A DNA stretch of 64,000 nt from Rhodocyclaceae bacterium (GTDB lineage: Bacteria > Pseudomonadota > Gammaproteobacteria > Burkholderiales > Rhodocyclaceae): NCBI GenBank assembly GCA_016791105.1, contig JAEUNM010000104.1, forward strand, positions 26,242 to 90,241, in the 5' to 3' direction. Within the stretch, counting starts at the first letter, position 1. Each line of letters opens with the position of its first letter. The notes under the pieces were generated by a model that was not told the DNA's origin, did no database searches, and was given only the letters and a program-made list of their open reading frames with translations. The translations under genes were made by a program, and so were the position numbers. Below, piece after piece: positions 53,393 through 61,065 of the stretch.

Positions 53393-54805
53393 GTGTTCCG
53401 CGCTACTGCATTGAATCTTCACTTTTCCCAGCCGCTCGCCATCGTCGATCTGGAAACGACGGGGGCCAGCCCGCGCCATGACCGCGTGACCGAAATTGGC
53501 ATCGTGTTCATGGCCGATGGTCAGGTCGAGCGCGAGTGGAGTACGCTGGTCAATCCCGGCTGCCCCATACCCTACGCCATTCAGCGCTTCACCGGCATTA
53601 CCGATGCCATGGTGCAGGACGCGCCGCATTTTGCGGAACTGGCCGACGAATTGCGTGCGCAACTGGCCGGCCGCATTTTCATCGCGCACAACGCGCGCTT
53701 CGACTATGGCTTCCTGCGCAGCGAATACCGGCGCCTAAACGCGCGTTTTGCCGCGCCGGTGTTATGCACGGTGCGCCTGTCGCGCAGCCTGTTTCCGGAA
53801 CACCATAGGCACGGTCTGGATGCTCTGATAGAGCGCCACCAACTTTATTGCAGCGCGCGCCATCGCGCGCTGGGCGATGCGCAGGCACTAGAACACTTCC
53901 TGCGCAGCGTGGTGGCGCCCCTGCCGCAGGAGCGAGTTGCCGCCGCCATACGCCATGCCATGCAGACGCCCGCGCTGCCGCCGCAACTGGACGCGGATGC
54001 GGCGGAAGATTGGCCGGAAGGTTCCGGCGTGTATCGCTTCTACGGCGCCGACGGCAAGCTGCTGCACATGGCTGCATCCGCGCAGGTGCGTGCGGCCGTG
54101 TTGTCGCACTTCGGGCCGGGTAAAAAAGGCGGCGGCCTGTCGCGGCTCGCGCGCGCAGTCACGCGCATAGAGTGCGACGAAACCCCGGGCGAACTGGGCG
54201 CACGCCTGGCCGAATTGCGTCTGCGCCGCCTGCAACACGCAGATGCGCCGGAGACACCCTGGTTCGCGTTGCGGCTGCAGGCCGGCGCCGCAAGCGGGAC
54301 TGCAGCGCTGGAGCGCGTCGATCTGAGCGCAACCGAGCCGGGCGAATGGACCGATCTGTATGGCCCCTTCCGCGGGGCCACCGCGCTAACCACGACATTG
54401 CGCGAACTGTGCACGGCCTGGGTCTTATGCGCGCAGCGCGTTGGGCTGGAAGCAGGCCGCGGCCCTTGCAGCGCGGGCAAGCGCTGCAAGGGCGCCTGCA
54501 GCGGCGGCGAGCCCCTCGCCACCCACGACCTGCGTCTCGCCACGGCTTTGGGCGGCTTACGCATGCCGTCCTGGCCTTACGGTGGACGCATAGGGGTGGT
54601 GGAACGCGCCTGGGACGAGCGCGCCGACATACACGTATTCGACCAATGGTGCCACCTCGGTACCTACAGTCCGGCCGATTTGCCGGACCTGCCCGACCTG
54701 CGCGTGGACCTGCGCTTCGACGGCGAGGTGTTCCGCATGCTGCCGCGCCAGCTTGCCGCCGCGCGCGAAGTGTTGGATTTGACGCAGCGCGCGCGCAGTC
54801 TCTAA
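53393..54805 (+). CDS. DnaQ-like 3'-5' exonuclease fused to a degenerate GIY-YIG/UvrC-like domain
   Basis: A 470-residue fusion. The N-terminal DEDD exonuclease (about 10-175) has AIVDLETTGASPRHDRVTEI (Exo I), FIAHNARFDYGFL (Exo II) and HRALGDAQAL (Exo III). A UvrC/Cho-type GIY-YIG-like domain follows (about 200-290), beginning GSGVYRFYGADGKLL, where the expected YVGKA reads HMAAS, so the nuclease site is doubtful. The C-terminal part holds a cysteine group (GPCSAGKRCKGACSGGE) similar to the UvrC Cys cluster. It uses a GTG start at 53393. A repair or proofreading role is probable. It stands alone after the spoT block. Confidence 0.87.
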   Translation: MFRATALNLHFSQPLAIVDLETTGASPRHDRVTEIGIVFMADGQVEREWSTLVNPGCPIPYAIQRFTGITDAMVQDAPHFAELADELRAQLAGRIFIAHNARFDYGFLRSEYRRLNARFAAPVLCTVRLSRSLFPEHHRHGLDALIERHQLYCSARHRALGDAQALEHFLRSVVAPLPQERVAAAIRHAMQTPALPPQLDADAAEDWPEGSGVYRFYGADGKLLHMAASAQVRAAVLSHFGPGKKGGGLSRLARAVTRIECDETPGELGARLAELRLRRLQHADAPETPWFALRLQAGAASGTAALERVDLSATEPGEWTDLYGPFRGATALTTTLRELCTAWVLCAQRVGLEAGRGPCSAGKRCKGACSGGEPLATHDLRLATALGGLRMPSWPYGGRIGVVERAWDERADIHVFDQWCHLGTYSPADLPDLPDLRVDLRFDGEVFRMLPRQLAAAREVLDLTQRARSL

Positions 54806-55221
54806 ATAGCCATTTCGCCCGGCGCCGGCGCCGCCGTCGCACGCTTTAGACACACGGGCGCGCTGGATTCCAATCGCTCGCAGCGATTCCATCGCCGAAA
54901 GTGCGTTCGCGGCAATCTTTTTTTACCCTCCCCAAATTGCAAGCAGATTTTTCGGATAGCTTGCGGCTTGTCAACTAATTGAGTATCCGAGCCTATACCA
55001 AATAGGTAATTTCTGGCGACGATACAAATCATTCTCGGGCCGAAAAATTGCGCATCTGCTGTATCAGGTGCGCAACAATTTCCTTGCAGCGGCGGCGATT
55101 TGACGATTTTCTCGGCGCTTGCTGCGAGGAAAAATCGTGGTATAGATTGCGCTGTGCAGGTGCTGCGCTGCAAGGGGCTGAACTTTGGCCACACCGGCAT
55201 GCGACACGAAAAGGACATGGC
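54806..55221. other. 416-bp intergenic region with promoter of the cytochrome cluster
   Basis: It contains a possible weak terminator for the exonuclease gene (54885-54924: GATT...GCCG...CGGC-AATC then TTTTTTT) and AT-rich sequence around 54920-55060. A sigma-70-like promoter is at 55119-55146. No gene is supported. Confidence 0.5.
55119..55146 (+). promoter_or_regulatory. sigma-70-type promoter candidate for the cytochrome cluster
   Basis: TTGCTG, a 16-bp spacer and TATAGA, the best -35/-10 pair in the region, ending 75 bp before the monoheme cytochrome start. A TTGTCA...CTATAC pair near 54967 has a 19-bp spacer and is a weaker alternative. No regulator site was recognised. Confidence 0.45.
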
Positions 55222-55608
55222 ATGATCATCTGGCGTACATCGATATCCGCGCGCGGACCGGGGCTTGGCACTCGTGTCCGGGGTGCAGTGCAATTGGCTG
55301 CCGTGCTGGCGGCATTGAGCATACCGCTTAGCGCCAGCGCGTTTGACGAAGACGCGGCGCGCGCGCTCGGCAAGCGCAACGACTGCTTCAAATGCCATTC
55401 TGTGGACAAGACCAAAAAAGGGCCTTCTTACAAGAAGATAGCCGCCAAGTACAAAGGCAAGGCGGATGCCGACGCGAAACTTACCGAGCATCTCAAAACC
55501 TCCCCCAAGGTGAAGCTCGAAGACGGCACGGAAGAAGAGCACAAGGCGATAGATACCAAAGACGCCAAAGAAATCAAAAACCTGATCGAGTGGATCCTCG
55601 CGCAATAG
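55222..55608 (+). CDS. periplasmic monoheme c-type cytochrome (possible bis-His ligation)
   Basis: A 128-residue exported cytochrome. An N-terminal signal peptide (about 1-40, LAAVLAALSIPLSASA) is followed by one heme-binding CFKCH at residues 55-59 in NDCFKCHSVDKTKKGPSY, and a C-terminal helix EIKNLIEWILAQ typical of class I cytochromes c. No methionine occurs after the heme motif. Where the axial Met is expected the sequence is GTEEEHKAID, so His107 may be the sixth ligand. The ATG at 55222 has AAGGAC upstream. It is the first gene of the electron-transfer cluster, placed like MtoD of iron oxidisers, and probably carries electrons in the periplasm. Confidence 0.88.
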   Translation: MIIWRTSISARGPGLGTRVRGAVQLAAVLAALSIPLSASAFDEDAARALGKRNDCFKCHSVDKTKKGPSYKKIAAKYKGKADADAKLTEHLKTSPKVKLEDGTEEEHKAIDTKDAKEIKNLIEWILAQ

Positions 55609-55688
55609 AGGGTGCCATTCAAGCTTATTAGCTTTATCGGGCGAGCTACCGGCAAGCGCCGGGCTGCCCGCGTTCGAGGGAGAGACGC

Positions 55689-56678
55689 ATGGGATATTTG
55701 CGCGGTGCGCTAATGTCATTGGCATTGGCGCTGGGGTGTAGCCTGGGGGGCGCGGCATGGGCCGCGGACAGTCCTAAATCCGATGCGGAAGATTTGGTAT
55801 TCAAGGGCGACGCGAAGTGCACGAGCTGCCATGACGCGGAAGATTCGCCCGAATTATTGCGCATCAGCAAAACCCACCACGGCGGGGTAGGGCGCGCGCA
55901 GGGCAAGCTTAGTTGCGTCTCCTGTCACGGCGAAAGCGACCGGCACCTCAAGAAGCCCGATGGGCAGGAGCGACCCAAGCCGGATCGCGTGTTCGGCCAC
56001 AAGGGCGCCTATCTGTCTGCGGACGAGCGCAGCAAGCCGTGCCTGGAATGCCATGCCGGTGACCGCCATCTGGCGTTCTGGGAATCCGGACGACACAAGA
56101 AAAACGACGTGTCCTGCGACAACTGCCACACCATGCACGAACCGGCGCGTTCGCAATTGCGCAAGGAAAATCCGACGATCTCGCCCTACACCACGACCAG
56201 CCGCCAGCTGCAGTACGAAACCTGCACCCAGTGCCACAAGCAGATACGTTCGCAACTGCTCAAGACTTCGCACCACCCCATCATCGAAGGCAAGCTGGAT
56301 TGCTCGAGTTGCCACAATCCGCATGGCGCACTGAGCCACGCGATGATCAAGGAAGAGTCGGTCAATCAGTTGTGCACCACCTGTCATGCCGACAAGCGCG
56401 GACCGTTCATGAACGAACACCCGCCGGTGGAGGAAAACTGCCTGACCTGCCACAACTCGCACGGATCGTCACACGGCAAGTTGCTGTCCGAGCGCGCGCC
56501 CAATCTGTGTCAGGACTGCCACGACTGGTCGCGCCATCCGGGCAGCTATTACAGCGGCAATCAGGGCTTCGCTGGCGCGCAAAACACCCGATTGGTGGCC
56601 CGTTCCTGCCTGAATTGTCACAACCAGGTCCACGGATCGAACGCCCCGGCTATGCGTGGCAAATTTTTCCTGCGCTAG
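55689..56678 (+). CDS. decaheme c-type cytochrome, MtrA/MtoA/PioA (DmsE) family
   Basis: A 329-residue exported decaheme cytochrome with a signal peptide (1-25, ...CSLGGAAWA). Ten CXXCH motifs start at residues 44, 76, 118, 143, 179, 205, 229, 251, 274 and 307. Size and heme count match the MtrA/MtoA/PioA group, which sits inside an outer-membrane MtrB-type barrel and conducts electrons across the outer membrane. The barrel gene starts 9 bp downstream. No outer-surface MtrC-like cytochrome gene is present, as in the Mto and Pio systems for Fe(II) oxidation. The start at 55689 has GAGGGAGAGACG. Direction of electron flow is inferred. Confidence 0.94.
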   Translation: MGYLRGALMSLALALGCSLGGAAWAADSPKSDAEDLVFKGDAKCTSCHDAEDSPELLRISKTHHGGVGRAQGKLSCVSCHGESDRHLKKPDGQERPKPDRVFGHKGAYLSADERSKPCLECHAGDRHLAFWESGRHKKNDVSCDNCHTMHEPARSQLRKENPTISPYTTTSRQLQYETCTQCHKQIRSQLLKTSHHPIIEGKLDCSSCHNPHGALSHAMIKEESVNQLCTTCHADKRGPFMNEHPPVEENCLTCHNSHGSSHGKLLSERAPNLCQDCHDWSRHPGSYYSGNQGFAGAQNTRLVARSCLNCHNQVHGSNAPAMRGKFFLR

Positions 56679-56687
56679 GAGATCGAC

Positions 56688-58799
56688 ATGAAATCCAAAC
56701 TTCTGGCGATCCTGATCGCAAATCTGTTCTGCGCCGCCGTAAGCCATGCCGCGGACGAGGCGGACAAGTTTTCCACCTATGGCTCGGTGAGTGTCGGCTA
56801 TCGCGCCGTCAATGACCACGCGCAGGATGGGGCTCGCCTCAATGAGTACCGTGATGTGTCCGACAGCGCGATCGGCGTGATAGACCTGCATGGACGTGGC
56901 AAGGGTAACTACCTGGATTTTTATGGTGAAAATCTGGGCCGCGACGACATGTTCGTGGACTTCAAAGGCGGCGCCTACGGCATAGGGAAATTCCGCATCT
57001 ACCTGGACGATATCGTACATAACGTAAGCTTCGGTGCGCGCACACCGCTCACCGGCGTTGGGTCGAACAATCTGGGCGGCACCTTGCCCAATTTGGTCCC
57101 TGCGACCTGGAACAGCTTCGACTTTTCCACCAAGCGCAAGAACTTCGGCGGCATGGCGGAGTATTCCGGCTTCGCGCCCTGGTACCTGCGTGCGGATTTC
57201 AGCGAGGTACGCGAGGACGGGCTCAAACTGATTGCTGGCTCCCTGGGCACCAGCCCCGGCCAAGGATTTAGCGACAAACCGTTTCCGGTTTCCTACGTGA
57301 CGCGCAATTTTTCCGTGGAGGGCGGCTATTCAACCAAAACCGCGCAATTCGGGCTGAATCTGCTGCACAGCCGGTTTTCCAACGACAATGAATTGTTGAT
57401 GTGGCGCAATCAGAATTTTGATGGCCAGGATACATCGGTCCTGCCACCCGACAACGAATATACGAAAATCAGCGCCAACGGCATGCTGAAGCAACTGCCG
57501 CTCGGATCTACGCTGTCCGGACGCGTAAGCTATAGCCGTACCAAAAACAACGTGGATATTCTGCAGAGTATCCTCAGCACCGGCGGGACGACACCTGCTA
57601 CCAGCCCGGACCGTAACACCTTCGACGGCAAGGTGGTTCATCGGACTGCGTCCGCATCGCTCTACTCGAACCCGACCAAGGATCTTGATACGCGTGTCTA
57701 TTGGAACTGGTACGACAAGGACAATCGCTCACCGGTAGTCACTTTTACCCCAGCCGGTGGGTCCGGCCTGCAGTGTGGGGGGGCCGCCTGTGTAACGGAA
57801 GTCCTGGACTATCGAAAGAACAATATCGGGCTTGACGTCGGCTACCGCATCAATGGCCACAACCGTGTGGTCGCGGGATTCGACTACGTTGACCTGCATC
57901 GGGACCGCGTCGATTTCGATGAAACCAAGGACAAGAAGTACACGCTGGAATTCCGCAATACATCGCTTGATGAACTGTCGGTACGGGCAAAGTATCAGCG
58001 TCTGAATCGTCGCTCGCATTTTCTCGAAGGGGGCGCCGGCACCAGCGCAGCCGATGTCGAGTACCTGAATCGATTTATCGCACGTTTCGATGCATCCAAT
58101 GTCGATCAGGATTTGTTCAAGCTCGCGCTCGACTATACGCCTGCCAAATTGCTGGATTTTGGCTTTGAGGGCATAGTGAAGGAAAACCGCTACAAGGATA
58201 CCGTGCTTGGCCGCACCAAGGACAGGCGCGAGGAGTTTTACCTTAGCGCGGCGTATGGCGACATCAACGCGTTCCGCATCATGCTGTTTGCCGATGTCGA
58301 ATTCATTAAGTATGACTCCACGCACCGTAACGCGAGTGCTGCTCCGCCTACCTTCGACCCCGGCGCTCCTGCCACATTGACTGATTACAACTGGACCGCC
58401 AACAACCGCGACCGGAACTACGCAATCGGCTTGGGCATGGACTGGAAAGCAACTTCCCGGCTCAAACTGAATGGGTCGGCGGTGTGGGAAAAAACCAAGG
58501 GCACGGTCGATTTTTCGGTTCAGCCGGGTGGAAATAACGCCAACGAAGTGCCGATCGGGAATTTCGACAACGCCACCAAGTCGACCTTCAGTCTGAAAGG
58601 CACTTATGCGCTCACCAAGCAAGTCGAATTGACGGCAGGCTACGCGTTCGAGCGCTTCCGTTTCAGCGACATCGCCGTGGATAATTACGCGTACACCGTG
58701 GGTGCTGGAAACACGACCAGCTACCTGAGCGGCTATAACGCGTTCACCAATTACACCACCAACATCGTCTACATGCTCGGCACGCTGCGTTTCGAGTAG
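56688..58799 (+). CDS. outer-membrane beta-barrel, MtrB/PioB family
   Basis: A 703-residue outer-membrane protein: signal peptide (1-21, ILIANLFCAAVSHA) and then a body of alternating beta strands with frequent aromatic residues. The MtrB/PioB family character shows in YGSVSVGYRAVND, GNYLDFYGENLGRDDMFVDF, WNSFDFSTKRKNFGG, YRKNNIGLDVGYRINGHNRV and TYALTKQVELTAGYAFERFRF. It ends in a last strand TNIVYMLGTLRFE. The mature N-terminus lacks the CXXC seen in Shewanella MtrB. It should sheath the decaheme cytochrome. It is followed by an intrinsic terminator. Confidence 0.93.
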   Translation: MKSKLLAILIANLFCAAVSHAADEADKFSTYGSVSVGYRAVNDHAQDGARLNEYRDVSDSAIGVIDLHGRGKGNYLDFYGENLGRDDMFVDFKGGAYGIGKFRIYLDDIVHNVSFGARTPLTGVGSNNLGGTLPNLVPATWNSFDFSTKRKNFGGMAEYSGFAPWYLRADFSEVREDGLKLIAGSLGTSPGQGFSDKPFPVSYVTRNFSVEGGYSTKTAQFGLNLLHSRFSNDNELLMWRNQNFDGQDTSVLPPDNEYTKISANGMLKQLPLGSTLSGRVSYSRTKNNVDILQSILSTGGTTPATSPDRNTFDGKVVHRTASASLYSNPTKDLDTRVYWNWYDKDNRSPVVTFTPAGGSGLQCGGAACVTEVLDYRKNNIGLDVGYRINGHNRVVAGFDYVDLHRDRVDFDETKDKKYTLEFRNTSLDELSVRAKYQRLNRRSHFLEGGAGTSAADVEYLNRFIARFDASNVDQDLFKLALDYTPAKLLDFGFEGIVKENRYKDTVLGRTKDRREEFYLSAAYGDINAFRIMLFADVEFIKYDSTHRNASAAPPTFDPGAPATLTDYNWTANNRDRNYAIGLGMDWKATSRLKLNGSAVWEKTKGTVDFSVQPGGNNANEVPIGNFDNATKSTFSLKGTYALTKQVELTAGYAFERFRFSDIAVDNYAYTVGAGNTTSYLSGYNAFTNYTTNIVYMLGTLRFE

Positions 58800-58830
58800 C
58801 AAGGCGGCGCCTGGTGTCGAGCAGGAAAAC

Positions 58831-58860
58831 AAGGCCCGTCGCGACGGGCCTTTAACATTT
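58831..58860 (+). terminator. intrinsic terminator between barrel and cytochrome b/c fusion genes
   Basis: A 22-bp perfect palindrome AAGGCCCGTCGCGACGGGCC plus TT is followed by TAACATTTT. The T tract is weak, so partial read-through to the next gene is possible, giving lower expression of the inner-membrane component. Confidence 0.75.
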
Positions 58861-58922
58861 TGATGCTTTACCCGCGCGTGCGGCAAGCCTGCGCGGCGGG
58901 GCTGTCGGGGAATGGAGAATCC

Positions 58923-60956
58923 ATGCTGTATTCGCGTTTATGCGCCGCATTGCGGCAATTCGCTGCCATCGCACTGATTTGCGGCTTGGCCGGTGTGGCA
59001 AGTCAGGCGCTTGCGGTAGACGCCGTGCCGCCCGCCACAGACGGCCCAGGCCCCAAGCTCGACAACGCAAGCTGCCTGAGCTGTCACGACAGCCATAGAC
59101 GCAAGCTGGAAATGGAAGGCAAGGATGGCGAAAAGCGCAAACTTGCTGGCGTAGACGCGCCCAAATTTGCGCGCGGTGTGCATGCGAACCTGCAATGCGT
59201 GGCCTGCCACACGGATATTACGGACGCCAAGGCGCAGCACGAAAAACTGCCCGGCACCAAGGTGGATTGCGCTGGCTGTCACGAGGCGCTGTGGGCCAAT
59301 CTGGAAAAATCCGGCCAGAGTGCAAGCAAACCTCGGCTGGAAACGGTGGTAAAAAATATTCAGGCTTACCGCAATTCATATCACGCGCGGCCGGACAAGG
59401 ATGAGCCTTCGCGCGCCAAAGCCAATTGCGAAGATTGTCACGCCAGCCACTATTTCAATGTGCCGGCTGCCAACTCACCTCAACACGCGGCGTGGCGCCG
59501 CGAAGTACCGGCGCAATGCGGTGAAAAATGCCATGAAGATCAGCTGGAAGACTATACCGGCTCGGTGCACGGCAAATTATTGGCGGACGAAAGCAAACCG
59601 GACAGCAGCAAGGCGGCAGTGTGTACCGACTGCCATACCACGCATTCGATCGACAATACGTCGAAACCGCCCGTCAAACTGCTGATAACGGAAAATTGTG
59701 GCGGCTGCCACGACAAACAATTCGAGAGCTATAGCCATACCTATCACGGCCAGGTGGCCAGTCTGGGATATGCCTATACCGCCAAATGTTTCGACTGCCA
59801 CGGCAGCCACGGCATCCTCAAGGTGGACGATCCGAAATCCAGGGTGGCACCCGCCAACCGGCTCAAAACCTGCCAGAAATGCCATGACGGCAAAAAGCAA
59901 CCGCTGGCGACGGCCGGATTCGTGTCTTTCGGCCCACACGCTCATGCCGGAGATTTCAATAAGTACCCGCAAATGTGGGTGGCTTCGCGCTTCATGCTGG
60001 CGCTATTGCTGGGCGTGTTCGCATTTTTCTGGGCGCACTGCCTGCTGTGGTATCACCGCGAGTGGAAAGACCGCAAACTTGGCGTAACGCATCAACTTAT
60101 CAAGACCGCAGACCTCGGCCTGAACGAGAAAAAGCATTTCCGCCGTTTCGCACTGGGATGGCGTATCGGGCATCTGTTGTTCGCGCTGGTCACCATGACC
60201 CTGGTACTGACCGGCACCACCGCGCTCTATGCGCATAGTGCCTGGGCACCGGTGGTGGCGCGCGCCCTGGGCGGGCCGGCCATGGTGGGCGTCATCCACC
60301 GCGTTGCCGCGGCGCTATTCATAGGCACCTTTTTCGTGCACTTCGTGGTCGTCATGTACAACATTTTCGTGCGCTACCGCGGGCATTTCCGCTGGTTCGG
60401 GCCGGATTCGCTGATTCCGCGCTGGCAGGATTTCAAGGACTGCTGGGGCATGTTCCGCTGGTTCCTGGGCAAGGGGCCACGGCCGGCGCTGGACCGCTGG
60501 GCCTATTTCGAAAAATTCGACTATTGGGCGGTGTTCTGGGGCGTCAATGTAATCGGCTTCAGCGGACTGATGCTGGCCTTCCCGCACGTCACGGCCAGTG
60601 TGTTGCCGGGCTGGATATTCAATGTCGCCACGCTGGTGCATGGCGAAGAAGCGTTTCTTGCCGCGGTATTCCTGTTCACGGTGCATTTTTTCAACAATCA
60701 CTTCCGGCCCGACAAGCTGCCGCCGCCGGATATCGTGATGTTCACCGGAACCCAGTCGATCGAAGAATTCCGCCGCGATCACCCGGCCCAGTACGACCGC
60801 CTGGTGGCGAGCGGAGAACTGTCGAAACACCTGGTCGACGCTCCTTCCGCACCCATGACGATGGGCTCGAAGCTGCTGGGTCTGTTTCTCATAGGCTGCG
60901 GGCTGGCGCTGCTGGTACTGGTTGCGATCGGATTTTTCAGCGGGGCTGCCGTATAG
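58923..60956 (+). CDS. inner-membrane multiheme cytochrome c / cytochrome b561-type fusion (CbcL-like quinone oxidoreductase)
   Basis: A 677-residue fusion starting at the ATG at 58923 (GGAG upstream). After a signal/anchor (1-32), a periplasmic domain (about 45-330) has eight CXXCH motifs, starting at residues 51, 92, 116, 169, 234, 259, 289 and 317, and one CX3CH (CGEKCH, 199-204). A membrane domain follows (about 352-675) of the b561/formate dehydrogenase gamma type with candidate heme-b histidines H417, H459, H473, H573 and H588. Geobacter CbcL has the same overall plan and reduces periplasmic cytochromes from menaquinol. Here it would link the quinone pool to the monoheme and decaheme cytochromes. 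Confidence 0.9.
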   Translation: MLYSRLCAALRQFAAIALICGLAGVASQALAVDAVPPATDGPGPKLDNASCLSCHDSHRRKLEMEGKDGEKRKLAGVDAPKFARGVHANLQCVACHTDITDAKAQHEKLPGTKVDCAGCHEALWANLEKSGQSASKPRLETVVKNIQAYRNSYHARPDKDEPSRAKANCEDCHASHYFNVPAANSPQHAAWRREVPAQCGEKCHEDQLEDYTGSVHGKLLADESKPDSSKAAVCTDCHTTHSIDNTSKPPVKLLITENCGGCHDKQFESYSHTYHGQVASLGYAYTAKCFDCHGSHGILKVDDPKSRVAPANRLKTCQKCHDGKKQPLATAGFVSFGPHAHAGDFNKYPQMWVASRFMLALLLGVFAFFWAHCLLWYHREWKDRKLGVTHQLIKTADLGLNEKKHFRRFALGWRIGHLLFALVTMTLVLTGTTALYAHSAWAPVVARALGGPAMVGVIHRVAAALFIGTFFVHFVVVMYNIFVRYRGHFRWFGPDSLIPRWQDFKDCWGMFRWFLGKGPRPALDRWAYFEKFDYWAVFWGVNVIGFSGLMLAFPHVTASVLPGWIFNVATLVHGEEAFLAAVFLFTVHFFNNHFRPDKLPPPDIVMFTGTQSIEEFRRDHPAQYDRLVASGELSKHLVDAPSAPMTMGSKLLGLFLIGCGLALLVLVAIGFFSGAAV

Positions 60957-61065
60957 CGGCGCGCGCCGGCGGTTTGAGGTCCACTTTACCGTCGGCGCCA
61001 CGGCGCGCATCATGTCGCCTGCTCGGCGCTCGTCCTTGCGTCGGGCCCGACAAAAGGAGACAGTC

